NCBI GenBank assembly: GCA_039029355.1
Contig: JBCCGI010000049.1
Coordinates: 1 to 60,599 of the forward strand
DNA: 60,599 bases
DNA from: JBCCGI01 sp039029355
Lineage (GTDB): Bacteria; Planctomycetota; UBA1135; GCA-002686595
Direction: 5' to 3'
Positions 45,755 to 53,128 of the stretch are shown piece by piece. The notes under the pieces are model-generated. The model saw only the letters and a list, made by a program, of their open reading frames with translations, was not told the DNA's origin and searched no databases. Every line of letters begins with the position of its first letter. Position 1 is the first letter of the stretch. The position numbers and the translations under genes were made by a program.

Positions 45755-47104
45755 ATGCGATCCGCGGCCGCCCTGCTCTTTGCGCTCCTCCCGCTCGTCG
45801 CCCCGGCGTGCATCTCCCCCCGCGCGGGCGACCCCTGGGTGGGGGAGTTCCGGTCCGAGGACCCGACGCTCGGGCGGCAGCGCGTGCGCCTGACGCTGAC
45901 GGCGGAGGAGGGCGAGCCGCTGGCCGGCGGCTCGCGCTACCGCGCGCTCTCCGACCTGACCGGGAGCTTCTTCGTGGGGCTGTACGAGCGCTTCCACCCC
46001 GACCACGGCGCGCTGCTGTCGATCGACGCGAGCGACGCTGCGGTGTCGGGCGAGGCGCTGGCGCTCGACGTGGCGACGCCGGTCGGTCCCCTGCGCCTCG
46101 AGGGGCTGTGGGAGCCCGGCCGCTTCGAGGGCCGCTGGGAGGGCGGCGGCGTTGCGGGGCGCTTTGCGTGGCGTCCGGACCCGGCGCCCGACGAACCGCT
46201 CGACGACTACCCCGCGGTGCTCGAGGGGCTGCTCGCGGCGCTCGACGAGCACTTCGTGTTCCCCGCGCGCCTAGCCGAGGACGAGTGGCTCGAAGCGGTC
46301 GCCGACGCGCGCGAGCGCGTTGCGCTCGTGCGCGACGACTTCGAGCTCGTCGGGCTGACCACGCTGCTGCTCGAGCCGCTCGCGCCCAGCACGCTCTGCC
46401 TGCGCCAGGCCGCGAAGCCGGAGAGCGCCGAGGTCGACGTGAGCTGGCGCGGCGAGGTGTGCGTCGTGGACTTCGGTGCCATCGTGAAGGGGCTCGACGA
46501 CATCGACGCGGCGCTGGAGGAAGCGCTCGACGCCGAGGCGCTGATCGTCGACCTGCGCGGCAGCGTGGGCTTCGACCTGACGCCCGCGCGGCTGTTGGCT
46601 TGGCTCGCGCCCGCGTCCGAGCCGGTGGGGTACATGCTCGGCCGCAAGCGCGCCGACGACGGCCCGCTCGCGCCCGCGGCGCGCGACGCGCTGCCGCTGC
46701 CGTCGGGCCTTTACAGCTTCGGCCTGTACCGCACCACGCTGGCCGTGGCCGGCGTGGCGGCCGGCGCGTGCGAGTCCAACGAGCCCGAGGAGCGCTTCGA
46801 CGGGCCGGTGATGGTGCTCGTCGACGGCTTCACCCGCGCGGCGAACGAGGGGCTGGTCGAGTTCCTCCAGCGTCGCGGTCTCGCGACCGTGGTGGGCGAG
46901 CCGACGGCCGGGGCGGCGCTCGACGCCGAGCTCTACCCGCTCCCCGGTGGCTGGACCGCCATCGTGCCGGTGGGCACCTGGGTGACCTGGGAGGGGCGCT
47001 GGATGGAGGGCAACCCGGTGGTCCCCGACGTCGAGGTGCCGTCCGCGGAGGCGCTCGAGGCGGCCCTGGCGGCGCTGGGGGGCGAAGATTCGGTTTCTCC
47101 CTAA
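45755..47104 (+). CDS. S41 peptidase-like lipoprotein lacking the catalytic dyad
   Basis: A 449-residue lipoprotein with signal and lipobox-like APAC (Cys19). Residues about 20-140 form a beta domain and about 150-210 a helical segment. From about 230 comes an S41 (C-terminal processing protease) fold: VSWRGEVCVVDFG, ALIVDLRGSVGFD, GPVMVLVDGFTRAANEGL and ATVVGEPTAGAALDAELY, ending with GNPVVPDVEVP. In active members the SASASE loop gives the Ser and a GKG segment the Lys; here these read FTRAANE and AGAAL, so both are missing. It may be a peptide-binding pseudoprotease. It precedes the ECF sigma gene by 65 bp on the same strand. Confidence 0.7.
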   Translation: MRSAAALLFALLPLVAPACISPRAGDPWVGEFRSEDPTLGRQRVRLTLTAEEGEPLAGGSRYRALSDLTGSFFVGLYERFHPDHGALLSIDASDAAVSGEALALDVATPVGPLRLEGLWEPGRFEGRWEGGGVAGRFAWRPDPAPDEPLDDYPAVLEGLLAALDEHFVFPARLAEDEWLEAVADARERVALVRDDFELVGLTTLLLEPLAPSTLCLRQAAKPESAEVDVSWRGEVCVVDFGAIVKGLDDIDAALEEALDAEALIVDLRGSVGFDLTPARLLAWLAPASEPVGYMLGRKRADDGPLAPAARDALPLPSGLYSFGLYRTTLAVAGVAAGACESNEPEERFDGPVMVLVDGFTRAANEGLVEFLQRRGLATVVGEPTAGAALDAELYPLPGGWTAIVPVGTWVTWEGRWMEGNPVVPDVEVPSAEALEAALAALGGEDSVSP

Positions 47105-47169
47105 GACGCGCGCCGCGCGATCGTGGTGGGGGCGGCGGCGGGCGCGGACGTCCGCTGCCCGGCGACGGA

Positions 47170-47730
47170 ATGGCTGACCGACCGCACGCACGGAGCACCT
47201 GGATCCACGAGGCGCTGGAGCGCTTCGAGGGACCCCTTCTGCACTACGCGGCGCGCCTGACGGGCGACGCCGAGCGCGCGCGGGACGTCGTCCAGGAGAC
47301 CTTCCTGCGGCTCTGCGCGCGGGACTCCGGCGAGGTCGAGGAGCGCCTCGCGGAGTGGCTCTACACCGTCTGCCGCAACCTCGCCCTCGACGTGCGGAAG
47401 AAGGAACGACCGATGACGACAACCAGCGACGGCCACGTGCTCGACGGCCCGACCGACGCCGCCGAGCCCGCCGCTCTCGCCGAGCGGCGCGACTCGGTGC
47501 GCGCGGTTCTGGGGGCGCTCGCGGGCCTGCCCGCGAACCAGCAGGAGGTGCTGCGGCTGAAGTTTCAGCACGGCCTCAGCTACAAGGAGATCAGCGGAGT
47601 CACCGAGCTGTCGGTGTCCAACGTCGGCTACCTGATGCACGTGGGGCTCAAGGCGCTCCGGATGAGGCTGGGGAGCGGCATCGACGACGCCCAATCGACC
47701 GCCCAATCGACCGGAGGTACGGCGCGATGA
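47170..47730 (+). CDS. ECF-type RNA polymerase sigma factor
   Basis: A 186-residue sigma factor. Region 2 at residues about 10-80 (LLHYAARLTGDAERARDVVQ, ETFLRL, WLYTVCRNLALDVRKKER) and region 4 at about 110-170 (LAGLPANQQEVLRLKFQHGL, then SYKEISGVTELSVSNVGYLM with the helix-turn-helix). It directs polymerase to stress or envelope genes. The TGA stop overlaps the ATG of the membrane VWA protein (ATGA), the standard arrangement for a sigma factor and its membrane regulator. No other regulator is adjacent. The frame extends upstream, but the ATG at 47170 is the first start with sigma homology. Confidence 0.88.
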   Translation: MADRPHARSTWIHEALERFEGPLLHYAARLTGDAERARDVVQETFLRLCARDSGEVEERLAEWLYTVCRNLALDVRKKERPMTTTSDGHVLDGPTDAAEPAALAERRDSVRAVLGALAGLPANQQEVLRLKFQHGLSYKEISGVTELSVSNVGYLMHVGLKALRMRLGSGIDDAQSTAQSTGGTAR

Positions 47731-49970
47731 GCAACACACGAGACTGGAGCGACGACCCGCGGCTGACGGCCTACGCGCTGGGGGAGCTGGAGGAAGAGGA
47801 GCGCACGGCGCTCGAAGCGGAGCTCGCGGACGACCCGCGCGGGGCGGAGCTGCTCGACGGCATCCGCGCTACGGCAGGCAGGCTGACCGAGGGGCTGGCG
47901 AGCGAGCCGCTGCCGGCGCTCTCGCCGGACGACCGGGGGGCGATCGTGGCGCGCGCCCGGGTTGCACGGGGGGGACCGGGTGCGCGGCGCTGGCGGCGGC
48001 TCGCCGTAGGTCTCGGTGCGGCAGCGGCGGCCGGCGTCGCCGCGACGATCGGGGTTTCGTACCTGACGCGCGGCGCGGTGGGCTCGATGCCCGCACCTGC
48101 GACCCGCAACACCCGCGACCTGGCACGCTTGGAGGCGCCGGGCGCGGCGCCGAGCGCAGCGCCGACCGTGACCACGAGCGAGGCTGCGCCGGGCGCATCG
48201 CGCCCCGCGCCGGCCGCGCCGACCGCGCCGGCACAGGTGGGGCGCAAGGTGGGCAGGATGCAGGAGCGGACGGCGCAGCTGTACTACCGCGGCCCGTCGG
48301 ACTCGGTGCCTCCGTCGGACCTGAGCGAGCTCAGGGACCAGTTCGGGGTCCCCGGGCTCGAGCTGAAGGTGCAGTTCGAGCTGCTGGACCGCGCCGGCGA
48401 GCGGTACGCCGAGATCGTCGAGAACCCGTTCGTACGCGTGGTGGACGATCCGCGCTCGACCTTCTCGATCGACGTCGACACCGGCAGCTACGCCAACGTG
48501 CGGCGCTTCCTGAACGACGGGCAGCTCCCGCCCGCGGACGCGGTGCGGATCGAGGAGCTCGTCAACTACTTCTCCTACGACTACCCGGTGCCGGCGGCCG
48601 GCGAGCCCTTCTCGGTCTCGGCCGAGGTGGCGAGCTGCCCGTGGACGCCGGAGCACCGGCTGGTGCGCCTCGGCCTGCGCGGCAAGCCCTTGCCGCTCTA
48701 CGGGCAGAAGGAGCGCAACCTGGTGTTCCTGATCGACGTGTCGGGCTCGATGAACGACGAGCGCAAGCTGCCGCTCCTGAAGCGGGGGATGCGGCTCCTG
48801 GTCGACAGCCTGGGCGAATCGGATCGCGTCGCGCTGGTGGTATACGCGGGGGCTGCGGGCCTCGTGCTCGACTCGACGCCCTGCGACCGCAAGGACGTGA
48901 TCCTGGCGGCGATCGAGGAGCTGAGCGCCGGCGGCTCGACCAACGGCGGCCAGGGGATCGAGCTGGCCTACGCCGTGGCCCGGCACCACTTCGCCGAGGG
49001 CGGCATCAACCGCGTCGTGCTCGCGACCGACGGCGACTTCAACGTCGGCGTCACCGGCGACGAGGCGTTGACCGAGCTGATCGAGGAGAAGGCGAAGAGC
49101 GGCGTTTCGCTCTCGGTGCTCGGCTTCGGCACGGGCAACCTGAAGGACTCCAAGATGGAGCAGCTGGCCGACCACGGCGACGGCAACTACGCCTACATCG
49201 ACTCGGTGCACGAGGCCCGCAAGGTGCTGGTGCGCGAGATGGGCGGCACGCTGGAGACCATCGCCAAGGACGTGAAGGTGCAGGTGCTCTTCAACCCCGA
49301 TCGGGTCGCGGCCTTCCGCCTGATCGGGTACGAGAACCGCATGCTCGAGCACCAGGACTTCGACGACGACACCAAGGACGCGGGCGAGATCGGCGCGGGG
49401 CACCGGGTGACGGCGCTCTACGAGGTCGTGCCGTCGGGCGTCGAGCCGCCGGCCGAGCCCGGCGCGGCCGCTGCGAGGGGGATCAGCGCGGAGGAAGACC
49501 AGCGGCTGCGCGCCCTCGGCTACGCCGACGAGTCGACCCTGCGCGCGCTGGACGACCTCGGCTATGCGGACGAGCAGTCTCCGCCCCAGCTGCAGGACAT
49601 GGGCTACGTGGAGGAGGCGCCCGAGGCCCCGACCGCGGACGGTGCCGGCGGGCTGCCCGACGTCGCCTGGGGAGAGGAACTGCTCCTCCTGCGCCTGCGC
49701 TACAAGGCGCCCGAGGGAGGGGCGAGCCGGCTGCAGGAAGCGACGCTGTCGGACCCGGGTCAGGGCTGGTCGACGGCCTCCGAGGACTTCCGCTTCGCCG
49801 CGGCCGTGGCGGGCTTCGGGATGGTGCTGCGCGGCTCGAGGCGCGACGGCGACCTCGACCTGCGAAGGGTCCACGAGCTGGCGCTCGCGGGCGCCGGGCC
49901 CGACCCCTGGGGCTATCGACGGGAGTTCCTGCTGCTGGTCGAGCGGGCGCTGGCCATCCACGAGCGGTAG
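47727..49970 (+). CDS. membrane-anchored YfbK-type VWA protein with anti-sigma-like N-terminus
   Basis: A 747-residue protein coupled to the ECF sigma gene. Residues 1-60 resemble an anti-sigma N-terminus (DPRLTAYALGELEEEERTAL), without a Cys zinc site. A membrane helix spans about 91-113 and an Ala/Pro linker follows. A YfbK N-terminal domain contains STFSIDVDTGSYANVRRFLN, then a von Willebrand A domain with MIDAS DVSGSMNDER (Asp337) and ATDGDFNVGVTG, and a YfbK C-terminal (DUF3520) domain. Within the last, residues about 592-630 hold three copies of a GYADE-like repeat (LRALGYADE, LDDLGYADE, LQDMGYVEE). It probably senses outside ligands by metal-dependent binding and holds the sigma factor inside. 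Confidence 0.85.
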   Translation: MSNTRDWSDDPRLTAYALGELEEEERTALEAELADDPRGAELLDGIRATAGRLTEGLASEPLPALSPDDRGAIVARARVARGGPGARRWRRLAVGLGAAAAAGVAATIGVSYLTRGAVGSMPAPATRNTRDLARLEAPGAAPSAAPTVTTSEAAPGASRPAPAAPTAPAQVGRKVGRMQERTAQLYYRGPSDSVPPSDLSELRDQFGVPGLELKVQFELLDRAGERYAEIVENPFVRVVDDPRSTFSIDVDTGSYANVRRFLNDGQLPPADAVRIEELVNYFSYDYPVPAAGEPFSVSAEVASCPWTPEHRLVRLGLRGKPLPLYGQKERNLVFLIDVSGSMNDERKLPLLKRGMRLLVDSLGESDRVALVVYAGAAGLVLDSTPCDRKDVILAAIEELSAGGSTNGGQGIELAYAVARHHFAEGGINRVVLATDGDFNVGVTGDEALTELIEEKAKSGVSLSVLGFGTGNLKDSKMEQLADHGDGNYAYIDSVHEARKVLVREMGGTLETIAKDVKVQVLFNPDRVAAFRLIGYENRMLEHQDFDDDTKDAGEIGAGHRVTALYEVVPSGVEPPAEPGAAAARGISAEEDQRLRALGYADESTLRALDDLGYADEQSPPQLQDMGYVEEAPEAPTADGAGGLPDVAWGEELLLLRLRYKAPEGGASRLQEATLSDPGQGWSTASEDFRFAAAVAGFGMVLRGSRRDGDLDLRRVHELALAGAGPDPWGYRREFLLLVERALAIHER

Positions 49971-50003
49971 TTGCTTCCATCCTTGTATGGATGGGGTCAA
50001 ACG

Positions 50004-50025
50004 GGCCCTCCCGGCGGGGAGGGCC
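50004..50025 (+). terminator. GC hairpin after the VWA gene
   Basis: GGCCCTCCC (50004-50012) pairs with GGGAGGGCC (50017-50025) over a GGCG loop, 34 bp after the stop. There is no T-tract, so it may stabilise the mRNA end rather than terminate. Confidence 0.45.
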
Positions 50026-50156
50026 TAAGCCGCATTTAACGAGGATGGCACGGGTCACACGGCCGAACTCTCCGTAGTCAGGTGGCCTTCGAGTACCCTC
50101 GTGGGCCATTCACGTGCGGAGGCCTCGCCCCGAGGGCTCACCACCAAGGAAAATCA

Positions 50157-51173
50157 ATGAAGCGAACCCTCAGGTACGGAGCCCTCCTGCTGGGCCTGTT
50201 CGCCGTCGCGGCCCCCGCCGCGACCGCGCAGGGGCAGGAGAACGCCGAGCTCCGGGAAAAGTACGACAAGAAGCTCCAGAAGGAGTTCGTCTCCAAGATC
50301 GGCTGGGCCAACAGCCTCGAGGAGGCGCGCGCGACGGCGAAGAAGGAAGGCAAGCTGGTCCTCGGGTACTTCACCCGCAGCTACGCCCCGTGACCGCCCT
50401 GTAACCAGTTGGAGGGCGGGACCCTCCTGGAAGATTGGTGGACGAAGATCTCGCAGGACTTCGTCCCTTACCTGAACGTCACGACGCAACTCGAAGACAG
50501 CCCGGACCAGGGCCTGCTCGGCGAGAAGGGCGGCAACGGCTTCCCGACGCTCTACTTCATGGAGCCGGAGACCGGAGCGGTCCTCAACGATTGGTGGTGG
50601 CCGGACTCCGAGGAGACCGTGCGCAGCACCCACGACGCCGCCAAGAAGAAGGCCGCGGACCTGGTCGCGCTGATGAAGCGCGCCGAGGCCAACAAGGACG
50701 ACGCGGCGCTGCAGGCCGGGCTGAAGATCAAGCTCGCCATGATGTACGCCGGTGACACGCCGCTCGAAGAGCTCGGCCGCCTGGCCGAGACCGAGGGTCT
50801 GGACGCCGGCATCAAGGCCGAGTTCGACGCTTGGTACGGTGGGCGCATGGTCGCGAGCGCCCGCGACGAGGCGGGCAAGACCGCCAAGTCGCGCGAGGAG
50901 TTCATGGAGAAGGCGGGCGCCGCCATGTACGGGCTGCTCAAGGGCGGCCTGCTCCTTCCGGTCGATCACGAGGCGGCCCAAGACCTCTATGGCCTCGGCC
51001 TCGAGGGCGCGGTGGCCGCGGGCGACAAGGAGATCGCCATGCTGGCCCTCGAGCACTACGAGAAGGTCATGAACAAGATGGTCGAGGACAACCCGCGCTA
51101 CGAAGAGCAGATCAAGGCCATGATCGAAGAGGCCAAGGGCAAGGTCGACGGACTGACGTCCAAGGAAGCCTAG
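50157..51173 (+). CDS. exported thioredoxin-like selenoprotein (in-frame UGA, UPPC motif)
   Basis: A 338-residue protein if TGA 50391-50393 is read as selenocysteine at residue 79. AAGGA lies 8 bp before the ATG. Residues 1-25 are a signal peptide ending ATAQ. The next part is thioredoxin-like: SLEEARATAKKEGKLVLGYF then SYAP-Sec-PPC, with Sec at the first position of the CxxC redox motif. The fold continues in the same frame: DFVPYLNVT, LLGEKGGNGFPTLYFM (the cis-Pro loop) and ETGAVLNDWW. A helical C-terminal region of about 180 residues follows. A SECIS-like hairpin (50405-50430) starts 11 bases after TGA. Gene callers would split it into a 78-residue fragment and a second ORF from 50409. A periplasmic redox role is inferred; sel genes are not in the window. 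Confidence 0.82.
50394..50430 (+). promoter_or_regulatory. candidate bacterial SECIS hairpin for UGA 50391
   Basis: Eleven bases after the TGA comes a hairpin. Lower stem CCA (50405-50407)/TGG (50428-50430); one-sided bulge GTT (50408-50410); upper stem GGAGGG (50411-50416)/CCCTCC (50422-50427); apical loop CGGGA (50417-50421) with G at positions 2 and 3. A bulged U, a short upper stem and a loop G about 25 bases from the UGA fit the bacterial SECIS consensus bound by SelB. A competing stem CCGCCCT (50394-50400)/AGGGCGG (50413-50419) exists and would have to be open. Confidence 0.7.
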
Positions 51174-51199
51174 GCTCCGCTGCTCTCCTCTCGGTGAAC

Positions 51200-51242
51200 G
51201 AACCCGCGGCTGCCGCACCGGCAGCCGCGGGTTCTTTCTTTT
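51200..51242 (+). terminator. strong Rho-independent terminator of the selenoprotein gene
   Basis: A perfect 15-bp stem (51200-51214 with 51220-51234, arm GAACCCGCGGCTGCC) and a 5-base loop, followed by TTTCTTTT. It lies 26 bp after the stop and just before the convergent ABC exporter stop. No T-tract on the other side. Confidence 0.85.
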
Positions 51243-51244
51243 GC

Positions 51245-53128
51245 TCAGGCGCCCGCCGCCGAGCGCGGTGGCGTCGCCTCGTCGAGGCCGAAGCGGGCGT
51301 CGCGCAGGCTCTGCTGGGTGTAGAGCTGGAAGTAGCGCCCGCCGCGGGCCATCAGCGCCGCGTGATTGCCCGATTCCACGATCCGTCCGGCGTCGATCAC
51401 GAGGATGCGGTCGGCCTTGCGGATGGTGGAGAGCCGGTGGGCGATCACGAGGCTGGTACGGCCTTCGAGCACGAGGTCGAGGCCGCGTTGGATGCGCTCC
51501 TCGGTCTCGGTGTCGATCGAGGACGTGGCCTCGTCGAGCACCAGGAACCGGGGGCGTTTGAGGAGCGCCCGCGCGATGGACACGAGCTGCTTTTCGCCGG
51601 TCGAGAGGCGCACGCCGCCCTCGCCGACCTCGGTGTCGTAGCCCTCGGGGAGGGCGGAGATGAAGTCGTCGGCGCCCGCCAGGCGGGACGCCTCGCGGAC
51701 CTCCTCGTCGGTGGCGTCGAGCTGCCCGTAGCGGATGTTCTCCGCCAGCGTCCCGCTGAAGAGGTGCGGGGACTGCAGCACGATGCCCAGGTTCGAGCGG
51801 AACCACGCCAGCCCGCGCCGGGTGTAGTCGACCCCGTCCAGGAGGATGCGGCCGGAGGTCGGCTCATAGAACCGGCAGGCCAGCGACGCGATCGTCGACT
51901 TGCCGCTGCCGGTCGCGCCGACCAGCGCCACGGTCTCGCCCGCACGGAGCGTCAGGTCGAAGTCCGCCAGGACCTCTTCCCCGCCGTCGTAGGTGAAGCC
52001 GACGCCCTCGAACGCGAGCGTGCCGAAGCGATCCTGGAAGCCGTCCTCCGCCCGGTCGCTCCGCGCCCGCCTGCGGCGCGCGCGGATCACGTGGCGCGTC
52101 ATCGCGGAGTCGCGCACGGTCGGCTCCTCGGAGATCAGCCCCAGGATCCGCTCGGCGGAGGCCTGGGCCATCTGCATCTCCGCGAACCAGTGCGCCATCT
52201 CCTGCACCGGGTCGAAGAAGTGCCGCGTCCACGTCAGGAACGCGATCAGCGTCCCCAGCGTGATGCGGCCCGCTCCGACGTCCACGCCGCCCCACGCCAG
52301 CGCGAGGCCGGTCGCGAGGCTTCCGAGCGTCAGCACGGCCGGCAGATACAGCGCCGACTGCAGCGCGTTCCGCAGCGAGGCGCCCTCCATCGTGCCGGCC
52401 ACGCCCGAGAACGAGCGCAGGTCGGCCTCCTCACGCCCGAAGGCCTTGGCGGTACGGACCCCGACCGCCGCCTCGTTGTAGGAGGCGGTCAGCCGGGAGT
52501 TCGTCTTCCTCACGACCCGCGAGCTGGCGAGGATGCGTCGCTTGAAGAACACGCTGAGGAGCGCGAGGAACGGCACGACCGCGAGCACGACCACCGCGAG
52601 CTGCACGTCCATCAGCAGCATCAGCGTCGCGATGCCGCTCATGAGCGTCAGGCCCCACACGAGGTCGAGCACGCCCCAGGCGAGGATGTTGGAGAGCCGC
52701 TCCACATCCGACGTCATGCGCGCCATCAACCACCCGACCGGACGCCGGTCGAAGTAGCTGAAGGACAGCCGCTGTAGGTTGTCGAAGCCCTCGCTGCGGA
52801 TGTCGCAGGCCACGTGCGTGCGGATCTTCCCCGCGAGCCGGATGAAGCCGGCGATGCTGAGGCAGAACACGACCGTGAGGCCGGCGTACAGGAACGCGTA
52901 CGGCAGCAGGTCGGCCTCCGCTCCGCGCTCGTCGACCGCGTCGATGACCGCGCGGGTCACGAGCGGGTAGCTGACGTCCACGGCGGCGGTGACGATGCCG
53001 AAGAAGCAAAGGAGCAGCACCTGGGGGCGGTAGGGCCGGGTGTAGGCCCAGAGCCGACGCCACAGGTCGAGGTCGAGCCGGCTGGCCCGGTGCTCTTCCT
53101 CGAGGTGCTCGTCGTAGGTCTGTGTCAT
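51245..53128 (-). CDS. ABC exporter subunit (membrane and ATPase domains), canonical ATP site
   Basis: A 627-residue type IV (former ABCB/MsbA-like) half-transporter. Six membrane helices lie at about residues 35-320 (VLLLCFFGIVTAAVDVSYPL). The ATPase domain at about 385-605 has Walker A GATGSGKST, a Q-loop (GIVLQSPHLFSG), signature LSTGEKQ, Walker B FLVLDEATSS with the catalytic Glu, and the H-loop AHRLST. A charged Arg-rich linker (RARRRRARSDRAEDG) separates the two. It pairs with the 53125 product, whose stop overlaps this ATG (4 bp). Drug, lipid or peptide export is possible; the substrate cannot be read. The convergent selenoprotein gene lies downstream. Confidence 0.9.
   Translation of the reverse strand: MTQTYDEHLEEEHRASRLDLDLWRRLWAYTRPYRPQVLLLCFFGIVTAAVDVSYPLVTRAVIDAVDERGAEADLLPYAFLYAGLTVVFCLSIAGFIRLAGKIRTHVACDIRSEGFDNLQRLSFSYFDRRPVGWLMARMTSDVERLSNILAWGVLDLVWGLTLMSGIATLMLLMDVQLAVVVLAVVPFLALLSVFFKRRILASSRVVRKTNSRLTASYNEAAVGVRTAKAFGREEADLRSFSGVAGTMEGASLRNALQSALYLPAVLTLGSLATGLALAWGGVDVGAGRITLGTLIAFLTWTRHFFDPVQEMAHWFAEMQMAQASAERILGLISEEPTVRDSAMTRHVIRARRRRARSDRAEDGFQDRFGTLAFEGVGFTYDGGEEVLADFDLTLRAGETVALVGATGSGKSTIASLACRFYEPTSGRILLDGVDYTRRGLAWFRSNLGIVLQSPHLFSGTLAENIRYGQLDATDEEVREASRLAGADDFISALPEGYDTEVGEGGVRLSTGEKQLVSIARALLKRPRFLVLDEATSSIDTETEERIQRGLDLVLEGRTSLVIAHRLSTIRKADRILVIDAGRIVESGNHAALMARGGRYFQLYTQQSLRDARFGLDEATPPRSAAGA

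Noticed and set aside
42250..45813. Minus-strand ORF of 1187 codons opposite the second sigma-fusion gene, and the 1114-codon equivalent opposite the first
   Set aside because: Mirror frames of the sigma-fusion genes. The composition is dominated by Arg, Ala, Val, Gly and His with no domain motif.
50409..51173. Separate gene starting at TTG 50409
   Set aside because: It lacks a signal peptide and an RBS and begins in the middle of a thioredoxin fold. It is the same frame as the upstream ORF, separated only by TGA.
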